Shown here: one piece after another, positions 1 through 6,849 of the stretch | Numbering within the stretch: the first letter of the stretch is position 1 | How the letters are laid out: each line of letters begins with the position of its first letter | Assembly: GCA_030690925.1 (NCBI GenBank) | Contig: JAUYFO010000060.1 | Coordinates: forward strand, 1-8,891 | DNA length: 8,891 nucleotides | Direction: 5' to 3' | Source of the DNA: Candidatus Moraniibacteriota bacterium | GTDB taxonomy: Bacteria > Patescibacteriota > Minisyncoccia > Moranbacterales > UBA1568 | The notes under the pieces: model-generated | Databases searched by the model: none | What the model was told of the DNA's origin: nothing | The model's input: only the letters and a program-made list of their open reading frames with translations | Position numbers and translations under genes: made by a program

Positions 1-1132
1 CCGCTATTGCCTCGGTTACCAACGCCTCATATTCTTTTTCTCCCAAATAGACCACATCTTTGGGCATTCTCCTTTGTTCAAACACATCGTCCCCTTGGGT
101 TGATGAATTTTTTGCTTCTTCATTCAAAAATCTCCTGATGCCACCAACGATCTTTTTTCCAGTGTTATCATCAATCCCCAAGTAAGAAAAGTATTCCTTG
201 GCTATAAATCTCTTCAGCGCTGGCGCCATACTTGTATTCCAAGTCTCCCATTCCCTCTTCGATGTCACAAATTCTCCTTTTTTTTGGATTTTCTCGACAA
301 TTTTTATATTAAATTGTTTCCGTTCACTGACAATAATCTCTCCTATCTTCTGAGCCAACCCTTCGCCATCTGGACGCCCCAAAAACTCATCGAGCTTTTT
401 TCTCCACTCCGGAGCAACTTCAACCTGAGTAGGAGCCGGTACTTCCCCTGTTTCATGAGTTGCCATATCCACCACTTCTGCCGGCTTTGAAACAGCGGGG
501 GCTGCCGCCGGTGACACGTTTTCTTTTTTCGCCAAAGCCAAAGGCTGTATGTTCGGAACAAAGGCAACGCCACTCAAAGTTTTTGTCTCCTCTGGAGTAG
601 TGGCGTTAGCAAGTAAACGATCCATTTCCGCAACATCATCAGTCCCATCACCATCACCTGGCCCACCATTCCCTCCACGTCCACCCTGCTTCTTGGATCT
701 GTTTCTTTCTCCTTTGGCCCCCCGAGCTTTGCCCCGATCGATTGTTTTCTGTCCGCCCTTCTGACTCACAGCCACAATCGGGTCGTTAACGGCCTCAGCA
801 ACAACAATATCACCATCATCTGGAACAGTTTTTTCGGATGCTACCTGAGAAAGAACGAGGGTATACGGGCCTTGCTCCAAATCCTTGCGCATATCTTCCA
901 GACTACCAAAAAAAATGGTTCCTCCGTTGGCATACTTTTCTATAGTCATTGTGTCGGGATTGACTCGAACATTTTCTCCCTTAGCGTTCGTCCACATTCC
1001 ACGTTGCTTCACATCATCCAGAGTCACCGGTTTCACCTCAAAAGCAGCGTCATTCGCTGCTTCGCGTTCCGGTGTTTTTCGAACCGAAGCTTCACCAACA
1101 AAAAAAGAAGTAAAACGTTCCACGGCACCCAT
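1..1132 (-). CDS. Hypothetical protein, 3' end outside the window (377 codons seen)
   Basis: I do not recognise this protein. Reading the minus strand from ATG at 1132 gives an open frame with no stop to the left edge. An in-frame TAG lies upstream at 1166-1168, so the start is bounded. Residues 1-120 look folded and acidic, with a patch around MWTNAKGENVRVNP (46-59) and a block ending DLEQGPYTLVLSQ (84-96). Residues 124-165 are a low-complexity Lys/Arg-, Gly- then Asp-rich linker (KKQGGRGGNGGPGDGDG, 147-163). Residues 200-240 are Ala/Pro/Glu/Val-rich. From about 241 to the edge the sequence looks helical and charged, with many Lys, Glu and aromatic residues. There is no signal peptide or membrane segment, so it is probably cytoplasmic. 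There is no good Shine-Dalgarno; an A-rich stretch precedes the ATG. It is divergent from the glycosyltransferase operon and shares its promoter region. The coding frame is convincing; the function is unknown. Confidence 0.8.
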   Translation of the reverse strand, partial: MGAVERFTSFFVGEASVRKTPEREAANDAAFEVKPVTLDDVKQRGMWTNAKGENVRVNPDTMTIEKYANGGTIFFGSLEDMRKDLEQGPYTLVLSQVASEKTVPDDGDIVVAEAVNDPIVAVSQKGGQKTIDRGKARGAKGERNRSKKQGGRGGNGGPGDGDGTDDVAEMDRLLANATTPEETKTLSGVAFVPNIQPLALAKKENVSPAAAPAVSKPAEVVDMATHETGEVPAPTQVEVAPEWRKKLDEFLGRPDGEGLAQKIGEIIVSERKQFNIKIVEKIQKKGEFVTSKREWETWNTSMAPALKRFIAKEYFSYLGIDDNTGKKIVGGIRRFLNEEAKNSSTQGDDVFEQRRMPKDVVYLGEKEYEALVTEAIA

Positions 1133-1163
1133 AGCAAAAATGTTTTTCTTTTGGATCAGTATT

Positions 1164-1172
1164 TGCTATAAT
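1164..1172 (+). promoter_or_regulatory. Extended -10 promoter for the GT-C operon
   Basis: The plus strand reads TGCTATAAT, a perfect TATAAT hexamer (1167-1172) with the TGn extension of an extended -10 promoter. No good -35 hexamer lies at 16-18 bp; that stretch is T-rich (TTTTTC). Extended -10 elements can work without one. Transcription would begin near 1179, giving a leader of about 25 nt before the ATG at 1204. The call rests on sequence match and position only. Confidence 0.65.
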
Positions 1173-1179
1173 TCTACCA
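1171..1179 (-). promoter_or_regulatory. Extended -10 promoter for the unrecognised minus-strand gene
   Basis: The minus strand reads TGGTAGAAT, a five-of-six match to TATAAT (hexamer 1171-1176) with a TGn extension. Transcription would begin near 1164 and give a leader of about 32 nt before the ATG at 1132. No convincing -35 is visible. The hexamer overlaps the plus-strand -10 by 2 bp, so polymerase should not be able to occupy both at once. Confidence 0.45.
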
Positions 1180-1203
1180 TAAAAACAAAAACGAATAAAC
1201 AAC

Positions 1204-2817
1204 ATGACACCGAAAAAAATCTTCTCGCTTGCGGGAATGGCGCTCACTGGGATTATCCTCTTGGCGTTCTTCGTTCGCATCTACCACATCGAAAGTATCC
1301 CGGTCGGTCTCTACCCTGACGAAGCTGCCAATGGGGTCGACGCCATCCATGCCATCGAAACCGGTACCTATCAACTCTTTTATCCAGCCAACTTCGGTCG
1401 TGAGGGATTGTTCATCAATATCCAGGCTTTTTTTATCTCCATCTTCGGTAATACCATTACTGGCCTCAAGTTCGCCTCGATTCTCTTTGGTACGCTCTCG
1501 GTACTTGGTATTTACCTGTTAGGGAAAGAGCTTTTCCACAGGCGTGGCTTGGCCCTTCTGGCCGCTTTCATGCTGGCCACCTCCTACTGGGCTATCAATT
1601 TCTCGCGCATCGGCTTCCGGGCCATCATGACCACTTTCCTTCTTACTTTCTCTTTTTATTTCTTCTTCCGTGGTCTCCGCTCTCACAAGCTGCGTGACTT
1701 CCTTATTGCTGGCTTCATTTTCGGTCTCGGACTTCATACCTACATCGCCTTCCGGATCGCTCCCCTCATCCTCGTCATCCTGTTACCAGTTCTCATGCTC
1801 TCTTACGAGCAATTCCTCCGCCGTTTCTGGAAACACGGCCTCGTGTTCATTTGTGGCGCCTTGATCGCTGCCACCCCGATGCTTTACCACTTCTTCATCT
1901 CCCATCCCGACGATTTCGCTTCACGTTCCTCACACATCTCCGTGTTTTCCCCCGAGGTAAACCAGGGCCATCTCTCTACAACGCTTGGTAAAACCTTTTC
2001 CCTTTCACTCCTCAAATACAACTTCTGGGGGGACCAGAACTGGCGCCACAACTATCCACCCTATCCCATTCTTGATCCTTTCGTCGGAACGTTTTTCCTG
2101 GCTGGCTTCCTTTACTTGATCTGGAAAACCGTCACTCTCTTGGGCCTGCGTATCCGTGAAGGCGATCGTGATACCCGCCTCGTCACTTACACCTTTCTCC
2201 TTGGGTCATTCTTTGTCATGCTCATGCCAGAATTCCTCACCGACGAAAGCTTGCCCCATGCTCTGCGCTCCATCGGTACTCAGATGCCGGTCTTTCTCAT
2301 GGCCGCTATGGCTGCTTTTTGGGTCTTAAACAAAGCCATTCGTTCCCAGGCCGGCACCAAGATAGCCCTCTTTTCCATCCTGGTGATTACCTTGGCGCTC
2401 AGCGCCACCTTCAATCTCACCAAATACTTCGTCCTCTTCCCCAATAACATCCACGCTTCCGGATCTTTCAATGAAAGCTACCGGAACATGGCTAGTTATC
2501 TTCTTACCCTTCCCGACACCACCCACAAATATATCTTGATCAATGAAAAAGGCGAGAATAACCGTTTCGATCTCCCCGTCTATGCTCACCCTGTCTACTT
2601 CCTCACTTATAAGCGTGTAGCCAACCTTGAAATTGTAGAAAAAGACACGACCATCAGACGAGGAGGGGTCTTTCTTATGCTGAACTACAACAAAGATCTC
2701 GCTGCCAGAATACTGCGTCTCTATCCCGATGCCTTTATCGAACACATCGATATGAATGGGCCAAATTATCAGGGTGGAGAATTCGATAGCATCATCATTC
2801 CAGCCGTACAAGAGTAA
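1204..2817 (+). CDS. Polytopic membrane glycosyltransferase, ArnT/PMT (GT-C) superfamily
   Basis: Predicted GT-C glycosyltransferase that transfers a sugar from a polyprenyl-phosphate donor to an acceptor on the outer face of the membrane. The protein has 537 residues and about ten to eleven hydrophobic segments (roughly 8-25, 88-107, 116-133, 140-157, 165-200, 213-230, 293-310, 327-343, 359-377 and 386-402). The first periplasmic loop has YPDEAANG (37-44); in this superfamily an acidic residue there, here D39/E40, is the usual catalytic or metal-site candidate. Other family-like stretches are SRIGFRA (134-140), a loop with RHNYPPYPILDP (281-292) and HALRSIGTQMPVF (352-364). After the last helix a soluble tail (about 410-537) should be outside the cell. 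The ATG at 1204 has no Shine-Dalgarno but fits a short leader from the upstream promoter. The next gene follows after 32 nt with no terminator. Donor and acceptor cannot be read from sequence. Confidence 0.9.
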   Translation: MTPKKIFSLAGMALTGIILLAFFVRIYHIESIPVGLYPDEAANGVDAIHAIETGTYQLFYPANFGREGLFINIQAFFISIFGNTITGLKFASILFGTLSVLGIYLLGKELFHRRGLALLAAFMLATSYWAINFSRIGFRAIMTTFLLTFSFYFFFRGLRSHKLRDFLIAGFIFGLGLHTYIAFRIAPLILVILLPVLMLSYEQFLRRFWKHGLVFICGALIAATPMLYHFFISHPDDFASRSSHISVFSPEVNQGHLSTTLGKTFSLSLLKYNFWGDQNWRHNYPPYPILDPFVGTFFLAGFLYLIWKTVTLLGLRIREGDRDTRLVTYTFLLGSFFVMLMPEFLTDESLPHALRSIGTQMPVFLMAAMAAFWVLNKAIRSQAGTKIALFSILVITLALSATFNLTKYFVLFPNNIHASGSFNESYRNMASYLLTLPDTTHKYILINEKGENNRFDLPVYAHPVYFLTYKRVANLEIVEKDTTIRRGGVFLMLNYNKDLAARILRLYPDAFIEHIDMNGPNYQGGEFDSIIIPAVQE

Positions 2818-2849
2818 CAAACGTGTAATTATTATCAAGTAGCATTCCT

Positions 2850-4766
2850 ATGGAGTTCCTGAAAAAGCGCGCTGCTCTATTGGTGACACTGATACTCTCA
2901 TTTCATTTCATCCTCTCGCTCGTCGTTTCCACACAGGAGTCCATGACCTTTGATGAGAAGGCCCATATCCCAGCTGCCTACAGCTATGTGCGCTACGCCG
3001 ACATGCGTATCAATCCCGAGCATCCCCCGCTCCTCAAAGACCTCTCTGGCCTATTTCTCTTGCCACTAGGTCTTGATTTCCCTCTTACTTCCAAAGAATG
3101 GCAAACGGGAGCCAATGAACAATGGGTGCTCGGTGATATGTTTATCAACTGCTCCCGGCCAGAACTGGCCTGTAACGATGCCGATACCATCCTCCTCTTC
3201 TCCCGCATCCCCATCATCATCATCGCGGTGATCCTCGGTATCTTTATTTTCCGCTGGACGAGAGAACTCGGTGGTACGATAGCTGGACTCATCGCTGTCA
3301 CTCTCTACGCCTTCGATCCCAACATCATCGCTCACAACCACTACGTCACCACCGATATCGGGAGTGCCGCTTTTATTTTCTTCTCCTTCTATTTCTTTGT
3401 TCGTTTCCTGAAGCACCCAAGCGCCAAGACTATCCTTCTTTCTGGACTGTTCTTGGGTCTAGCCGAACTCACCAAATTCTCCGCTGTTCTTCTGTTCCCT
3501 ATCTTTGGACTCTTTACCCTCCTTTATGCCTTGATAGAGCAACAACCGAAAACCGACAGCCGCACTCTCTGGCGTTTCAAACTCCGCAATGTCTGGCGTT
3601 ACCTGCTTGGTTACAGCGGAAGTGTTGTGGTTTGTTTCATACTCATTTGGGTCCTCTATGCCGCTAACACCTGGGCCATGCCTGGGGAAAAACTGGCAGA
3701 ATTAGCACAAAATTTCCTGAATCAAAAAAATGTTTTTGCCGAGACGGCACAGGGTATTGTCGTCACTATGAGTCAATCACCCATCCTCAAACCGATGGGG
3801 GAATATCTGCTTGGTGTTTTCATGGTCTTTTCCCGGGTCGCCGGAGGCAACACCCACTACTTCCTCGGCACCGTCACCGATATTTCTTCTCCCTGGTACT
3901 TCCCTGTTGTTTTTCTGCTGAAAGAGACTCTCCCTTTCCTGTTACTCCTCCTTTTCACTACAGGCTACTCACTCTACCGCATAGCGCGCTTGTTTCTCAT
4001 GGAAAAGTCACAGGGGATTGGCCGCTTTCTGGCTCACTCTTTCCAAAGTCGCATCGCCCAGTATCTCAGTGTCTTTTTCATCCTCTTTTACAGCTACGTC
4101 AGCATCACCGGTAACCTCAACATCGGCTTCCGTCACCTCTTCCCTATCCTCCCCTTCCTCTACATGCTGATTGGCAAAACCCTGGCCAACTTCTACAAAC
4201 GACACGCCGACGAGCCAGCCACTCACCAACTGATTAGCATCATCATTGGTATCACCATGCTCATTGTGGTCGCTATTCCCATCCTCTCCTATCCCAGCTA
4301 CCTCTCCTACTTCAACGCTGCGGCTGGTGGTCATACACAGGGATACCGCTACGTCACCGACTCCAACTACGACTGGGGCCAGGATCTCAAACACCTAAAG
4401 AAATGGGTGGAGCATTACAATGCTTGCGTCAGCGAAGATTGGATGGCCATAAATAACGGGAGGGGCTGTCAGAATCCACCAAAAACCATTCCGACACAAA
4501 CTCCTATCGACAAAATCCGGGTCGACTACTTTGGTGGCAGTAACCCCAAATACTACTTGGGCGACAAACACATTTCCTGGTGGGCCAGTCGGGAACCAGA
4601 GGTAGGCTGGTATGCTATTTCCTCGTTCTTCTATCAGGAAAGCCTCTACAAAAAACTGGCTCCCGGCGAGCAAAACTATGCCTGGCTCAAGGCCTATACC
4701 CCACTTGATCGGGCTGGGGACTCGTTCTTCATCTACTACATCTCCGAAGCTGACCTCGCTAAGTAA
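2850..4766 (+). CDS. Phospholipid carrier-dependent glycosyltransferase, PMT_2-like (GT-C)
   Basis: A second, larger GT-C enzyme of 638 residues with about ten to twelve membrane segments. After the first helix (8-27) the outer loop carries TFDEKAH (33-39), with D35/E36 in the catalytic acidic position, then DMRINPEHPPLLK (51-63), a strong signature of this subgroup. Further family-like blocks are AFDPNIIAHNHYVTTD (154-169), GFRHLFPILPF (426-436) and SYFNAAAGG (486-494). After the last helix (about 462-481) an extracytoplasmic domain begins with DSNYDWGQDLKHLKKW (504-519) and contains YFGGSNPKYYLG (560-571). Proteins of this type are predicted to use polyprenyl-linked sugars for glycan or protein glycosylation; the exact substrate is unknown. 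There is no Shine-Dalgarno at the ATG, so it may rely on co-transcription with the preceding GT-C gene. It ends before a strong hairpin terminator. Confidence 0.9.
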   Translation: MEFLKKRAALLVTLILSFHFILSLVVSTQESMTFDEKAHIPAAYSYVRYADMRINPEHPPLLKDLSGLFLLPLGLDFPLTSKEWQTGANEQWVLGDMFINCSRPELACNDADTILLFSRIPIIIIAVILGIFIFRWTRELGGTIAGLIAVTLYAFDPNIIAHNHYVTTDIGSAAFIFFSFYFFVRFLKHPSAKTILLSGLFLGLAELTKFSAVLLFPIFGLFTLLYALIEQQPKTDSRTLWRFKLRNVWRYLLGYSGSVVVCFILIWVLYAANTWAMPGEKLAELAQNFLNQKNVFAETAQGIVVTMSQSPILKPMGEYLLGVFMVFSRVAGGNTHYFLGTVTDISSPWYFPVVFLLKETLPFLLLLLFTTGYSLYRIARLFLMEKSQGIGRFLAHSFQSRIAQYLSVFFILFYSYVSITGNLNIGFRHLFPILPFLYMLIGKTLANFYKRHADEPATHQLISIIIGITMLIVVAIPILSYPSYLSYFNAAAGGHTQGYRYVTDSNYDWGQDLKHLKKWVEHYNACVSEDWMAINNGRGCQNPPKTIPTQTPIDKIRVDYFGGSNPKYYLGDKHISWWASREPEVGWYAISSFFYQESLYKKLAPGEQNYAWLKAYTPLDRAGDSFFIYYISEADLAK

Positions 4767-4794
4767 CCAAGCCCCGCACTGGAAAGCAAGCATC

Positions 4795-4822
4795 AAAAAG
4801 AGGAGTGGAGACTCCTCTTTTT
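4795..4822. terminator. Bidirectional intrinsic terminator between convergent operons
   Basis: A perfect 12-bp stem, AAAAAGAGGAGT pairing with ACTCCTCTTTTT, encloses a 4-nt loop (GGAG, 4807-4810). The 7-bp core of mixed G/C pairs is flanked by A5/T5, so both strands end in a T-run after the core. It lies 28 nt past the plus-strand GT-C stop and 14 nt past the minus-strand FtsQ-like stop, the position expected for a terminator serving both. Confidence 0.9.
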
Positions 4823-4836
4823 CTCTGTACTTGATG

Positions 4837-5853
4837 TTATCGCATATTTTCCTTGGCTGCTTTGTTCTCAGGCTGCACCTCTTCTACTTTGACGGGATTA
4901 TCGCCAACTGACCCGCTCCCATCATGGTAACGATAAAAGATGCGATTCTCAGTGCGCAGATCGATATAGTCAAGTTCTCCCAGGCGCTCACTCGGGATTT
5001 CCTTTTCAAGTAGCAGTTCCAAAGCATCCAGCGTCGTGGCAAGCGGCATCCGAGTGTTGATATACACCCACCAACCAGCCTCGGTCTGCACTCGTAACTC
5101 ATTAGCAAAACGAGAAGAAAAAGAAAGAGTGGTGTTTGTTGCTAGCCCAAACCGCCCACGGAGCTCCTGCCGGAGGGCCATCACCGACACTCCAAAGCTC
5201 TCATCGAAGACTCCCGCTCCGAACTTCAGTGGCTGCCCGCTTTCATCCTTCACCGTCAGTGTCCGGGACTGGTTTTCTTCTTTTTGGTAGACATCGGCGA
5301 TGTGTATAACGCTTCCATCCTCGAGCACATGAGCGCAAGTGCCTTCGACACACCACAAGACTAAGGTTTCACGCTCTTCTACAGCGATTTCAAAGCGGTC
5401 GGGAAAGATGCGTTTCACCGAGATTCTCTGTACCAGAGGGTATTGATCTTTCAGGAAACGCTCCAATCTTTTGGGCTGAAAGAGAAAAAATCTATTGCGC
5501 TCAATAAAACCAAGGTACCGGTGAGCTAGTTCCTGATCGACCGACTTCTGAAACGTGTTTTTCGGAATAAACGACAGCCCCGTCACCTGCCATGAGGCCA
5601 GTGCCAGATAGGAAGAAAACAACACCAGATAGCCAGTCGTACCCAAAAACAGGCACCACAGAAAAAGAACAAGAGTATAGGTACTACGCTTTACCGTATG
5701 CGACACAAAACGCTCCTTACGAGTCGCTGTATTTTTCCCGGAAAGATTTTTCGGCAGCAGTTTACCCTGCTTCCGCTTCAATTGTGATTTCCACAGAAAA
5801 CGCATACCCAGTGGTACTACTTTGAATAAAATGCCTCTTCCTCTGCAAACCAA
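4837..5853 (-). CDS. ftsQ: FtsQ/DivIB-type cell division protein with POTRA domain
   Basis: Predicted single-pass division protein of the FtsQ/DivIB family, which links early and late divisome parts and regulates septal peptidoglycan synthesis. The layout is canonical: a basic cytoplasmic tail (1-58), one membrane helix (about 59-80), then an outer POTRA domain (about 86-160, from WQVTGLSFIP to VKRIFPDRFEIAVEERE). A beta domain follows and ends in LGELDYIDLRTENRIFYRY (291-309), typical of FtsQ. A short acidic/basic tail follows. The domain after POTRA has a Cys pair, WCVEGTC (C168, C173), that could form a disulfide outside the membrane. The longest frame starts at TTG (5853) with AGGAG 11 nt upstream. 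The first ATG is residue 17 (5805); it still leaves a 42-residue cytoplasmic tail but has no Shine-Dalgarno. The gene ends a run of glycosyltransferase and holB genes, with no ftsA or ftsZ visible. The family call is good; the start is uncertain. Confidence 0.85.
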   Translation of the reverse strand: MVCRGRGILFKVVPLGMRFLWKSQLKRKQGKLLPKNLSGKNTATRKERFVSHTVKRSTYTLVLFLWCLFLGTTGYLVLFSSYLALASWQVTGLSFIPKNTFQKSVDQELAHRYLGFIERNRFFLFQPKRLERFLKDQYPLVQRISVKRIFPDRFEIAVEERETLVLWCVEGTCAHVLEDGSVIHIADVYQKEENQSRTLTVKDESGQPLKFGAGVFDESFGVSVMALRQELRGRFGLATNTTLSFSSRFANELRVQTEAGWWVYINTRMPLATTLDALELLLEKEIPSERLGELDYIDLRTENRIFYRYHDGSGSVGDNPVKVEEVQPENKAAKENMR

Positions 5854-5864
5854 CCTATACTATT

Positions 5865-5869
5865 CTCCT
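5865..5869 (-). promoter_or_regulatory. Possible ribosome binding site for the TTG start of ftsQ
   Basis: AGGAG on the minus strand lies 11 nt before the TTG at 5853. The spacing is a little long, but it is the only clean Shine-Dalgarno core seen next to a start in this window. A second purine run (AGAGGAAGAGG) lies inside the extended frame but is too far from the ATG at 5805 to serve it. This favours the TTG start without proving it. Confidence 0.35.
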
Positions 5870-5923
5870 ATTTATGTAGACTTTCAGGGTTGTCCCATCG
5901 AGCATAAATTATTTTTCACGTTC

Positions 5924-5940
5924 TTCTTAGACACTAAGAA
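5924..5940. repeat. Short perfect inverted repeat over the holB stop codon
   Basis: TTCTTAG and CTAAGAA form a 7-bp stem around a 3-nt loop, and the stop codon of the delta-prime gene lies in one arm. On the minus strand no T-run follows (GAACGTGAAAAAT), so it is not a standard terminator. It could be a weak RNA hairpin at the holB-ftsQ junction or chance. Confidence 0.4.
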
Positions 5941-6844
5941 AGAGCTTCTCAAGTAGTAGTCTAGCGTTACTCTGGGTCGTCTTGAGGAGTCGCATCGTTT
6001 TTTCCACTTCTTCTAAAAGACTATAAAAACGCACGATTCCCTTCTTTTCTTCCAGTTTCATGGCCTGGTGATACAGCCCTGGTAACCACCACTCAAGCAA
6101 GCGAATCGTGCGCTCTCCATGAAGGGCAAGTTTCTCTGCCAGTGTCAGACGCTCAGCAGAAGACAGAGTGGAAAGCCGAAACAACTGCCCCAACAGTTCC
6201 CGTTCCAGAGCAAAGGTCTGAGGATACTCCCGCGCGGAGAGAATCATCCCTGGCCGCCCCAAAGCAAAAAAGAATGGGGCAATATCAGCCAGTTCTTGTT
6301 CGTTATAGGAAGCGGCGATCTCCTGGCGCAGGATCGCTTCTGGGACAAAATCAAAACGTACCCGTTTGACTCGTGATAGCACCGTAGAAAGCAGCGCGCC
6401 CACCTCATGCGTCACAAGAATAATCACCGCTGTGGAAGGTGGCTCCTCCAATGTTTTCAAGAGCACATTCTGCGCTGTCTCGGAAAGTCGATGGGCATCT
6501 TCGATAATGAGCGTCCGGAAACCACCGGCTGCCGGAAACTGACCAAGAAATGACAGTGCTTCACGCACCGCTTCGGCAGCGATATTCTTGGTCTTGGCAA
6601 CGCCGCGTTTAGTCTCTTGTTCGGGTCGTAGCACCAGCACGTCAAATGGGTGAGGCTTGTTTTCTGTCGCCATAAAATCAGGTTCGCTGGCCAAGAGCGC
6701 GGCATACTCCAAAGCACACAGCCTCTTGCCGATGCCACGCGGACCAACAAACAGATAGGCTTGAGCTGCCGCCTTGTGTTCTACCGCCTCGCGCAGCGCT
6801 GCCCGTTGTTTGTGATGACCGATAATTTCCATAGCTTGTAGCAC
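5927..6844 (-). CDS. holB: DNA polymerase III delta-prime subunit (clamp loader)
   Basis: Predicted AAA+ subunit of the clamp loader that opens the sliding clamp during replication. The 305 residues show the HolB/DnaX order: a start resembling the family's IIGHxxQ box (7-13), a P-loop-like GPRGIGKR (34-41), TLIIEDAHRLS as Walker B (111-121), QNVLLKTLEEPP (125-136), a strong clamp-loader signature, and the arginine-finger motif SRVKRVRF (157-164) where SRC is usual. The P-loop has Arg41 in place of Ser/Thr, which suggests poor ATP binding, as expected for delta-prime and not for tau/gamma. The four-cysteine zinc module normally after the P-loop is absent; the only Cys is C43. The C-terminal third is helical, like the collar domain. 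The frame opens at GTG (6844), 5 nt after the upstream glycosyltransferase stop; ATG at 6832 is the likelier start. Neither has a clear Shine-Dalgarno, so coupling to the upstream gene is probable. A DnaX-type paralogue is the main alternative, but the protein is too short for full tau. Confidence 0.87.
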   Translation of the reverse strand: MLQAMEIIGHHKQRAALREAVEHKAAAQAYLFVGPRGIGKRLCALEYAALLASEPDFMATENKPHPFDVLVLRPEQETKRGVAKTKNIAAEAVREALSFLGQFPAAGGFRTLIIEDAHRLSETAQNVLLKTLEEPPSTAVIILVTHEVGALLSTVLSRVKRVRFDFVPEAILRQEIAASYNEQELADIAPFFFALGRPGMILSAREYPQTFALERELLGQLFRLSTLSSAERLTLAEKLALHGERTIRLLEWWLPGLYHQAMKLEEKKGIVRFYSLLEEVEKTMRLLKTTQSNARLLLEKLFLSV

Positions 6845-6849
6845 TGATT

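Noticed and set aside
637..660. CATCA/CCATCACC-like simple repeat
   Set aside because: It is only the coding sequence of the Gly/Asp linker; the units are imperfect and there is no array structure.
680..763. RGG-type RNA-binding box in the unrecognised protein
   Set aside because: Only a single GGRGG is present in a general low-complexity linker, which is too little to support RNA binding.
1151..1156. TTGGAT as a -35 for the plus-strand promoter
   Set aside because: The spacer to TATAAT is only 10 bp, far short of the usual 16-18.
885..1319. 144-codon plus-strand open frame spanning the divergent promoter region
   Set aside because: It runs through both the minus-strand gene and the start of the GT-C gene in another frame, and its composition is arbitrary.
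2326..2838. 170-codon minus-strand open frame opposite the first GT-C gene
   Set aside because: It lies antisense to a clear membrane enzyme. Its acidic, Ile/Val-rich composition is what the complement of hydrophobic codons gives, and it has no recognisable domain.
4008..4394. 128-codon minus-strand open frame opposite the second GT-C gene
   Set aside because: Its Val/Glu/Gly/Asp-rich product mirrors the opposite coding strand; there is no start signal and no family resemblance.
5924..5940. Inverted repeat as an intrinsic terminator after holB
   Set aside because: The stem is AT-rich, only 7 bp, and no T-run follows on the minus strand.
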